Shown here piece after piece: positions 6,309 to 11,470 of a DNA stretch of 11,470 bases (position 1 is its first letter; each line of letters starts with the position of its first letter). Under the pieces are notes generated by a model. It ran no database searches, was not told where the DNA came from, and was given only the letters and a program-made list of their open reading frames with translations. Origin of the DNA: an uncultured Bacteroidales bacterium (GTDB lineage: Bacteria > Bacteroidota > Bacteroidia > Bacteroidales > Paludibacteraceae); contig CALATT010000050.1 in assembly GCA_937891905.1 (NCBI GenBank), positions 1-11,470 on the forward strand, given 5' to 3'. A program made the position numbers and the translations under genes.

Positions 6309-7845
6309 AATTATTTCTTTATTACTTACAGTAAGTCTTTTAGGAGCATGTTCCACTGCTCCTCAGTATCAAACAACCCAACAAAGAGAAATTGATGCAT
6401 TGACGCAAGCCGCTTCGTTTGAAATGCCACAAGTGCCAGTACCATCATTCCCAGACCGCACATATACTATTGCGGACTTTGGAGCAGACCCTACTGGTGT
6501 TGAATTGGCCACTAATGCTATTCAAACCGCTATTGACGAATGCAATGCTGCAGGGGGTGGCACAGTGATTATTCCTGCTGGTGTATATACATCAGGCCCA
6601 ATTCAGCTCAAATCCAATGTTCGTCTCTACACAGAGAAAAATAGTTTGGTGATGTTTTCACACGATTTGGATCAATACGAGATTTATGACACATGGTTTG
6701 AAGGTATTCCTACCAAACGCTGCACCAGTCCACTGAATGCCTTTGGTGCAGAGAACATAGCTATTACAGGTCATGGTGTATTCAATGGTAATGGCGAATG
6801 GTGGCGTCCTCTTAAAAAGAATAAAATGGCGCCTAACCAATGGAAGCAACACCTCAAGAAAGGTGGTGTAGTGACAGAGAAAGACATTTGGTATCCAGAT
6901 TCTGCTTCTATCTTGGCGCAGACATACTGCGTAGATCAGAATGTGCCTGTGATTGAGGACGACTCACTATGGCAAGCCGTTAAATCATTCCTACGCCCTG
7001 TGATGGTACATTTTGTGGATTGTAAGAATATTTTGCTTGAGGGTGTAACATTTGAGAACTCGCCTGCATGGAATATCCATCCTATGTGCTGCGAGAATAT
7101 TATCTTACGCGACTTGACCGTACGCAACCCATGGTATAGCCAGAATGGCGATGGCGTGGATGTAGAATCATGTAAGAATGTAGTGATTAGTCGTTGCTCA
7201 TTTGATGTGGGAGACGATGCAATATGCATGAAGTCTGGTAAGAACAAAGCAGGTCGTGATCGTGGCATCCCTACCGAGAATGTAGTAGTAGATGATTGTA
7301 CTGTTTACCATGGTCATGGTGGATTTGTATGCGGATCCGAGATGTCTGGTGGCATCAAGAATGTACAAGTGAGCAATAACCTCTATATTGGAACAGATGT
7401 TGGTTTGCGTTTCAAATCCACTCGCGGTCGTGGTGGTGTAGTGGAGAATATTTATATCCGTGACATCAATATGGTGAATATTCCTAACGAAGGATTGCTT
7501 TTTGACCTCTTCTATGGTGGTAAAGCTGCTGGAGAAGAGACGGAAGAGGAGTTGGCTGCGCGTATGAATGCAGACGCGCCTGAAGCAAACGAAGAGACAC
7601 CTGCATTCCGTAATATCGTAGTAGAGAATGTGAATGGTAATAATCTCAAGCGTGCTATGTATTTCAATGGTTTGCCAGAGATGAAGATTGAGAATGTTAC
7701 TCTCCGTAATATCAAGATGACTGCTACACAAGGTGCATTATTGCGTCAAACGAATGGACTCATCATTGACAATGTTACTATTATACCAGAGCAAGGCGAG
7801 GCATTTACAATTGCTCCTACGGTAGAAAATATCCAACGCTTATAA
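6301..7845 (+). CDS. Glycoside hydrolase family 28 lipoprotein (polygalacturonase-like)
   Basis: This secreted, lipid-anchored enzyme is predicted to hydrolyse alpha-galacturonide bonds in pectin or pectic oligosaccharides. I start at ATG 6301 because it gives a clean lipoprotein signal peptide with lipobox L14-G15-A16-C17; a TTG start 30 bp upstream would bury it. The mature 514-residue precursor has the pectate-lyase-superfamily N-terminal strand YTIADFGADPTG (about 55-66) and a right-handed beta-helix. The GH28 catalytic motifs are in order: NGDGVD (282-287), VGDDAI (303-308), HGHGG (337-341) and RFK (370-372). These supply the three catalytic aspartates (284, 305, 306), the histidine and the Arg/Lys pair. 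An acidic insert (GEETEEELAARMNADAPEAN) lies at about 411-430. The DUF4861 gene follows 8 bp downstream. Exo versus endo action and galacturonan versus rhamnogalacturonan cannot be decided here. Confidence 0.94.
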   Translation: MNKIISLLLTVSLLGACSTAPQYQTTQQREIDALTQAASFEMPQVPVPSFPDRTYTIADFGADPTGVELATNAIQTAIDECNAAGGGTVIIPAGVYTSGPIQLKSNVRLYTEKNSLVMFSHDLDQYEIYDTWFEGIPTKRCTSPLNAFGAENIAITGHGVFNGNGEWWRPLKKNKMAPNQWKQHLKKGGVVTEKDIWYPDSASILAQTYCVDQNVPVIEDDSLWQAVKSFLRPVMVHFVDCKNILLEGVTFENSPAWNIHPMCCENIILRDLTVRNPWYSQNGDGVDVESCKNVVISRCSFDVGDDAICMKSGKNKAGRDRGIPTENVVVDDCTVYHGHGGFVCGSEMSGGIKNVQVSNNLYIGTDVGLRFKSTRGRGGVVENIYIRDINMVNIPNEGLLFDLFYGGKAAGEETEEELAARMNADAPEANEETPAFRNIVVENVNGNNLKRAMYFNGLPEMKIENVTLRNIKMTATQGALLRQTNGLIIDNVTIIPEQGEAFTIAPTVENIQRL

Positions 7846-7853
7846 GCAAAACT

Positions 7854-8858
7854 ATGATAAAGAAATTTTCTTTAGGAATGATAATTATGCTACTTGCGGG
7901 TTGTAATCCGCAAGTAGCTACTTCTTTTTGGCGTATTGGTACCGCTGCGGACTCCACTAAAGAGGGTTATAGGATTATTCATGCGGAAGGTAAAACCCGC
8001 CATTGCTATCCAGTAAAAGAATGGAAAGCGGACCCTGCTATTGACACTTACCATCAGATGCATCATCATGGAGTGGCAGTGGAGAGCGATAAGATGGCAT
8101 ATCGTATTTATTTTGATAAGAAGCAGACGATTGATCCTTATTGCAAGCGCGTGCCTCAATTAGAATTGGCGAATAGTTATTGGTATCCTAATGATAGCCT
8201 TTTGGCTGCACATTATGGCGATGATATATTGCGCGTGTCCGGCACAGTGGGCGTTGGGTCTGTCAAATATTGGAATGGGAAGAAGCATGTGCATATTGAA
8301 CCTGTAGCAGAGCGCAGTCAGCGTATTGTGAAGCAGAGCCGTAAGAGCGCCACGATTGAAGTGGCTGTTGAAGATTGGGAAATAGAGGGAAAGATAGTGG
8401 ATATGGATGTGCACTATACGATGCAAGGTGGTCATCGCGATATGCGCTGCGATGTGTATCTATCGGAGGAAGTAGAAGGATTATGCACGGGTGTGCAGAT
8501 GATTCCTAACAATGGCAAATCACCGCGTTCGTTGGATGGCTCGCACGACACTATTATAGTAGTACCGAATGGTACTATTCTCGCTTCGTGGGGAACTGAT
8601 TGGCCTGTGAACGACTCAACTAAGTTTGCAAAAGAGACCGTTGGATTGGCGGTCTTTATTCCAAGAGAAAATGCAGGCACTCCTGCGCGCGATAAGCGCA
8701 ATAACCTATGCCTTCTCAGGCAAGCAAAAGCGAAGGAAGGGTATAGCACTCATTTCTATTTGACTTGTGTGGGAGCAACAAAAGAAGACCACCCTATTGC
8801 ATCAGATGCAAGAGAGTGGTATGCTTATCTACGAAAGTGGGCAATAAGATTGAAATAA
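7854..8858 (+). CDS. DUF4861 family lipoprotein, probable pectin-related enzyme
   Basis: This 334-residue protein has a signal peptide ending L14-A15-G16-C17, a good lipobox. The mature part matches my recollection of DUF4861: a central QMHHHGVAVESDKMAYRIYF (68-87) followed by DKKQTIDPY, a G-x-G-S-V-K-Y-W turn (about 133-140), and a late block SWGTDWPVNDST (245-256). The triple histidine at 70-72 and the YRIYFDK segment are the most conserved-looking parts and may belong to the active site. Family members often occur beside GH28, GH88 or GH105 enzymes in pectin loci, which agrees with the GH28 gene 8 bp upstream. The reaction is not known to me. A perfect 11-bp hairpin with a T-run overlaps codons 12-26. 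The gene ends just before a shared terminator. Confidence 0.85.
   Translation: MIKKFSLGMIIMLLAGCNPQVATSFWRIGTAADSTKEGYRIIHAEGKTRHCYPVKEWKADPAIDTYHQMHHHGVAVESDKMAYRIYFDKKQTIDPYCKRVPQLELANSYWYPNDSLLAAHYGDDILRVSGTVGVGSVKYWNGKKHVHIEPVAERSQRIVKQSRKSATIEVAVEDWEIEGKIVDMDVHYTMQGGHRDMRCDVYLSEEVEGLCTGVQMIPNNGKSPRSLDGSHDTIIVVPNGTILASWGTDWPVNDSTKFAKETVGLAVFIPRENAGTPARDKRNNLCLLRQAKAKEGYSTHFYLTCVGATKEDHPIASDAREWYAYLRKWAIRLK
7889..7929 (+). terminator. Terminator-like hairpin inside the DUF4861 signal-peptide region
   Basis: The arms GCTACTTGCGG (7889-7899) and CCGCAAGTAGC (7908-7918) are perfect inverted repeats separated by an 8-nt loop, and the bases after the stem (7919-7929) are tacttcttttt. That is the form of an intrinsic terminator, but it begins 35 nt after the DUF4861 start codon and 43 nt after the GH28 stop. 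It could end part of the GH28 transcripts, act as an attenuator relieved when ribosomes translate the signal peptide, or be a coding coincidence. Confidence 0.4.
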
Positions 8859-8872
8859 GATGATATATAATC

Positions 8873-8908
8873 AGAAGCCGTTACACGATTTGTGTAGCGG
8901 TTTCTTTT
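8873..8908. terminator. Bidirectional rho-independent terminator between convergent genes
   Basis: The arms agaagccgttacac (8873-8886) and gtgtagcggtttct (8892-8905) form a 14-bp stem with two G-U wobbles and a 5-nt loop, followed by ttt on the + strand. The + strand block ends 14 bp before the stem. On the - strand, the stop codon of the small cysteine-rich gene lies in the arm at 8881-8886, so the same hairpin ends that transcript too. The T-run is short on the + side and weaker on the - side. Confidence 0.75.
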
Positions 8909-9546
8909 GGTGCCTTGTATTTCTTCATCATTAAATAGACAACGGCTAAAGCTATAAAGAAGAGCATTACTTCCCATCCACCATTTAGTGGTACTGTAGA
9001 GGAACAACCACAATGATCACCACAATTACAGCCATCATATGCATAATCCCCGCATATTGCACAATACCAATCCCCATTAGCATCTTGTACCCATTGACAA
9101 TTAGGACATACCCCTTCTGGATCATTTGGATTTGGACTTTTTCGTGGGGCGTGTGCTGGTCCCATCTGGGCATATGTTTCTGCGGAGGTCATTCCACCAC
9201 GAATAGCAGACGCTGAAGTACGCATGCCTTGTATGGTTGGTGTAGCGACTGCAGGTGTAGCGTAGTTGATACCTCTATTGGAAGAGCGATGCACATAAGC
9301 ACTTGTGGAGCGCATATCCATCATGTATCCTCCTGAATGCACATGGACAGGAGATGTATTTGCTGCTCTTCGCGTATGTGTATATATTCCTTTATAGGTA
9401 GAGGTATAGCGCATAGCGACCCCTACTCTATGCGTCTCTGCAGCATTCACATGCGACAACGAGACTGAAATCACACTAAGTACCAACCAAACTGCTATTC
9501 GCAGAAAGGTGGGCATAGTGATTGTTATTTTATTGATTTTTATCAT
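8881..9546 (-). CDS. Small secreted cysteine-rich protein with sorting-like C-terminal tail
   Basis: I assign no named family to this 221-residue protein. Residues 1-35 form a signal peptide ending V-N-A before Ala36; an internal ATG at codon 11 (9516) is an alternative start that also leaves a good signal peptide. The mature N-terminal part is rich in Ser, Thr, Tyr and His and carries three degenerate motifs, MRYTSTY (45), MRSTSAY (78) and MRTSASA (108). Residues 147-181 hold eight cysteines: CPNC and CAIC, as in a zinc ribbon, then CNC and CGC. The tail is VPLNGG (185-190), a membrane segment of about 17 residues, and basic MMKKYK, then a short polar end. Such a tripartite tail resembles cell-surface sorting signals. 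It lies 49 bp downstream of a large surface protein on the same strand and probably shares its transcript. Confidence 0.8.
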   Translation of the reverse strand: MIKINKITITMPTFLRIAVWLVLSVISVSLSHVNAAETHRVGVAMRYTSTYKGIYTHTRRAANTSPVHVHSGGYMMDMRSTSAYVHRSSNRGINYATPAVATPTIQGMRTSASAIRGGMTSAETYAQMGPAHAPRKSPNPNDPEGVCPNCQWVQDANGDWYCAICGDYAYDGCNCGDHCGCSSTVPLNGGWEVMLFFIALAVVYLMMKKYKAPKETATQIV

Positions 9547-9550
9547 TTAA

Positions 9551-9579
9551 CAGACTAATACTTTTATTCAAACTAATAC
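9551..9579 (-). promoter_or_regulatory. Direct repeat upstream of the small cysteine-rich gene
   Basis: Read on the - strand, GTATTAGTTTG (9579-9569) and GTATTAGTCTG (9561-9551) are 11-bp direct repeats with one mismatch, spaced 18 bp apart and ending 4 bp before the start codon at 9546. The first copy contains TTAGTTTG, one base off the Bacteroidota -7 consensus TAnnTTTG, but no matching -33 TTTG was found at the right distance. A promoter or operator role is a guess. Confidence 0.3.
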
Positions 9580-9595
9580 CTTATGCAAGTTATTA

Positions 9596-11470
9596 TTACT
9601 TGCTAACTAATTGACCTTGGGCATTATATAGAATACCATCTTTGAGGATAAAGAGTTGGTTATCCTTGATAAACTTATGGAGTTTTGTTTCTATCGTTGT
9701 ATTTTGTATATCGGTTGCGACTCCTTCGCCATCTGCATCTTCATTGGCTACGATTACAAAGCGGTTTGTAATCATTGTATTTGGAGTAGCGAAGAAAGTA
9801 TAGGTTGCTCCTTCTGCGATAGGGATAATTTGCTCTGTCTCGTTATCCATGAGAGCGATAGGCTCTTGTGTGCGGAGGTTAGCAAAAGTGAATGTATATG
9901 CAGTTTCTTCTCCTGTGCGCACGCCTACGCGTGTATTTACTAAGGAGTGAGTAGCATCCACAGCCAAATAGGTTTCCTCTTCCTCTACGGCAAAGATATT
10001 CAATTCGCCATTCATCATTTTGCGTGCGTCATAACCATTTTGATAATTGGCATCGTAGTCTTCCGCTTCCAAGAGATAGAGATTATCTCTCCATCCATCT
10101 GCTTCGATGGAAACGCATAGTGCTCCTGTGGTAGTAGAGCGTTCTTTGGTTCGCAGTGGAGCATTTGCGTGCTTGGTATAGTCGGCATTCCAAACCAATC
10201 GCTCGTAATTCAACTTGAGTGTACCTGGTTTGGTGGTATTAACAAAGAATCCTTGCATCGCGGGGATGATTGCTGGATATTTGTGATTAGCCACTAAGTC
10301 TGCTGCTGTTGCGACAGGTATGGCTATGTATTGTCCTGGAGCGTCAAGATTTGTCTTGCCTACTTGGTCCGCGATATTATTCTTGGAGCCTGTATTAAAG
10401 AGGTTGATTGTAGCCTCTACTCCCTCAGAGAAATCGCCTGTTGTGAACTGTGTGATATCTATTGGTGCTGCATAGCTATTGGCAAACACATTACAGCGCA
10501 ATGTATCTGCATCGCCTGTGTATGTTAGATTTAGTTCCACATTTCCATTAGAAGCCAATTGACCTGTATTGGTAATAAGCATTCCTTCTGGATATTTGTA
10601 TTGCGAGGTACAATAGCCTTCAAATGGTTGCAGCTCAAGTGTCTTACGGTTATTCTCCCATTCGGCTGTAGCTTCATTCCAATTATATATCCAGCTGGAT
10701 TTGTATATTGATTTCGCTAGTGTTTCTTCTTTTGCCATTGGCGATCCCACATATTGCCAAGAGCCTACATTATTGCGGTCATCTGCTGTCATGTCGAAAT
10801 AGGCTTTGGAGTACATTTCCATGGTTGCTTTGGGCATTGGTTGCTCTGTATAGGGGGAGATACGGATGTATCCTGTTTGTCCTTTTGTTGCACCTTCCGT
10901 ACTTGCCTTGATGATAAAGTTGTCTGTTGTAGCTCCTTTGACGCCTCCTGCCCCAACTGTCAATCCGCCATTTGGTGCGATAGTGACTTTCACATTAGGA
11001 TTGATGGTTGGGTCTATGATCATGCTATGAACTGATACTTCTGTATCTATGATTACATCTGCCTGAATGATAGCCACATGGTATTGATTTGGCTGCAGAT
11101 CACGATTCCAGTTGTATTGTTCGGTCCATTGAGTAGGAGTGGTGGTGGTATTGTTATCATCTTTTCCTTCAAAGATAAACTCTTTTCGTTTGAAATGCGT
11201 GAGTGTGATATTTTTATACGCGAGCCATGCACCTGGTACATAGGATGGGCATTTTATTCCATAGCGGAGTGTACCTGTTGTTTTGCCTGGGTCTGGCGCC
11301 ACATACACATATACATCATTCAAATAGCGGTTGGCATCATTAAAGGCAACCTCTGCTGATGTAAGTGTAGTAGAATAGTATTTACCATCGTGCAATTCGT
11401 CTGTATTCTTAAAAGCTGAAGAGTGATAGGAAGCATATACCGACTGAATAGGGTACTGCACATTATTAGC
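9596..11470 (-). CDS. Large secreted surface protein, C-terminal 624 residues (5' end outside window)
   Basis: The reading frame is open to the right edge, so the N-terminus and any signal peptide are missing; a GTG at 11461 is in frame but not a credible start. The visible part is rich in Thr, Asn and Tyr, low in Cys, and looks like the modular beta-rich proteins exported by Bacteroidota. One module (about residues 278-421, counted from the edge) follows the recurrent pattern of a GY..S..PEG segment, then NSYAAPIDITQF, then IPVATA and IIPAMQGFFVNT. The C-terminus, with HKF-IKD followed by NQLFILKDGILYNAQGQLV, resembles short type IX secretion sorting tails, which would place it at the cell surface or in the medium. 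An acidic patch (NEDADGEG) precedes the tail. The ligand or role is unknown. The small cysteine-rich gene follows 49 bp downstream with no visible terminator between them. Confidence 0.8.
   Translation of the reverse strand, partial: ANNVQYPIQSVYASYHSSAFKNTDELHDGKYYSTTLTSAEVAFNDANRYLNDVYVYVAPDPGKTTGTLRYGIKCPSYVPGAWLAYKNITLTHFKRKEFIFEGKDDNNTTTTPTQWTEQYNWNRDLQPNQYHVAIIQADVIIDTEVSVHSMIIDPTINPNVKVTIAPNGGLTVGAGGVKGATTDNFIIKASTEGATKGQTGYIRISPYTEQPMPKATMEMYSKAYFDMTADDRNNVGSWQYVGSPMAKEETLAKSIYKSSWIYNWNEATAEWENNRKTLELQPFEGYCTSQYKYPEGMLITNTGQLASNGNVELNLTYTGDADTLRCNVFANSYAAPIDITQFTTGDFSEGVEATINLFNTGSKNNIADQVGKTNLDAPGQYIAIPVATAADLVANHKYPAIIPAMQGFFVNTTKPGTLKLNYERLVWNADYTKHANAPLRTKERSTTTGALCVSIEADGWRDNLYLLEAEDYDANYQNGYDARKMMNGELNIFAVEEEETYLAVDATHSLVNTRVGVRTGEETAYTFTFANLRTQEPIALMDNETEQIIPIAEGATYTFFATPNTMITNRFVIVANEDADGEGVATDIQNTTIETKLHKFIKDNQLFILKDGILYNAQGQLVSK

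Noticed and set aside
7198..7731. A 177-codon open frame on the - strand inside GH28
   Set aside because: It lies opposite a gene with all catalytic motifs intact, its product resembles no family, and it has no initiation context.
8560..8577. Inverted repeat TAGTACC / GGTACTA inside the DUF4861 gene
   Set aside because: The 7-bp core is short, has no T-run after it, and codes for a plausible V-V-P-N-G-T strand turn; it is expected by chance.
9050..9110. Rubredoxin-like reading of CPNC and CAIC in the small secreted protein
   Set aside because: The rubredoxin signature needs C-P-x-C-G and a C-x-x-C-G partner in a 50-residue fold, while here the second pair follows after only 11 residues and further cysteines follow closely; a zinc-ribbon or disulphide role fits better.
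11459..11461. GTG as the start of the large - strand protein
   Set aside because: The frame stays open to the window edge and no signal peptide follows the GTG, so the gene is cut by the window.

Overview
The window looks like chromosomal DNA from a member of the Bacteroidota, most likely the order Bacteroidales. The signs are A-rich translation starts without a Shine-Dalgarno sequence, typical Bacteroidales versions of FKBP isomerases, a flippase, a GH28 pectinase and a DUF4861 protein, and a large secreted protein with a type-IX-secretion-like C-terminal tail. The call rests on protein character alone. No rRNA, tRNA, insertion sequence or CRISPR array was seen.

Layout. Positions 1-58 hold a 14-bp tandem repeat that runs off the left edge, then a 7-bp doublet that abuts the first start codon. 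From 59 to 8858 eight genes lie head to tail on the + strand with gaps of 27 bp or less and one overlap: a polysaccharide flippase, riboflavin synthase (ribE), a cytoplasmic FKBP isomerase, a lipoprotein FKBP isomerase, a second and dissimilar flippase, truA, a GH28 polygalacturonase-like lipoprotein and a DUF4861 lipoprotein. A hairpin at 8873-8905 ends this block. Its left arm contains the stop codon of the convergent gene. On the - strand follow a 221-residue secreted, cysteine-rich small protein (9546-8881) and, upstream of it, the C-terminal 624 residues of a large surface protein (11470-9596) whose N-terminus is outside the window.

How the genes fit together. The + strand block mixes housekeeping functions (flavin synthesis, tRNA pseudouridylation, protein folding) with envelope functions (two lipid-linked glycan flippases, a lipid-anchored foldase) and a small pectin-degradation pair at its 3' end. 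Spacing suggests one transcript or a few overlapping ones. The two FKBP genes carry C-terminal halves about 80 percent identical in protein, evidence of a local duplication. The GH28 start codon lies inside the last codons of truA. A terminator-like hairpin sits inside the signal-peptide coding region of the DUF4861 gene and could decide how much of that gene is made.

The least explained part is the - strand pair: a large secreted repeat-type protein with a short C-terminal sorting-like tail, and a small secreted protein with three degenerate M-R-x-T/S-S motifs, an eight-cysteine cluster and a P-x-G-G / membrane segment / lysine tail that resembles cell-surface sorting signals. They probably work together at the cell surface, but their function is unknown.
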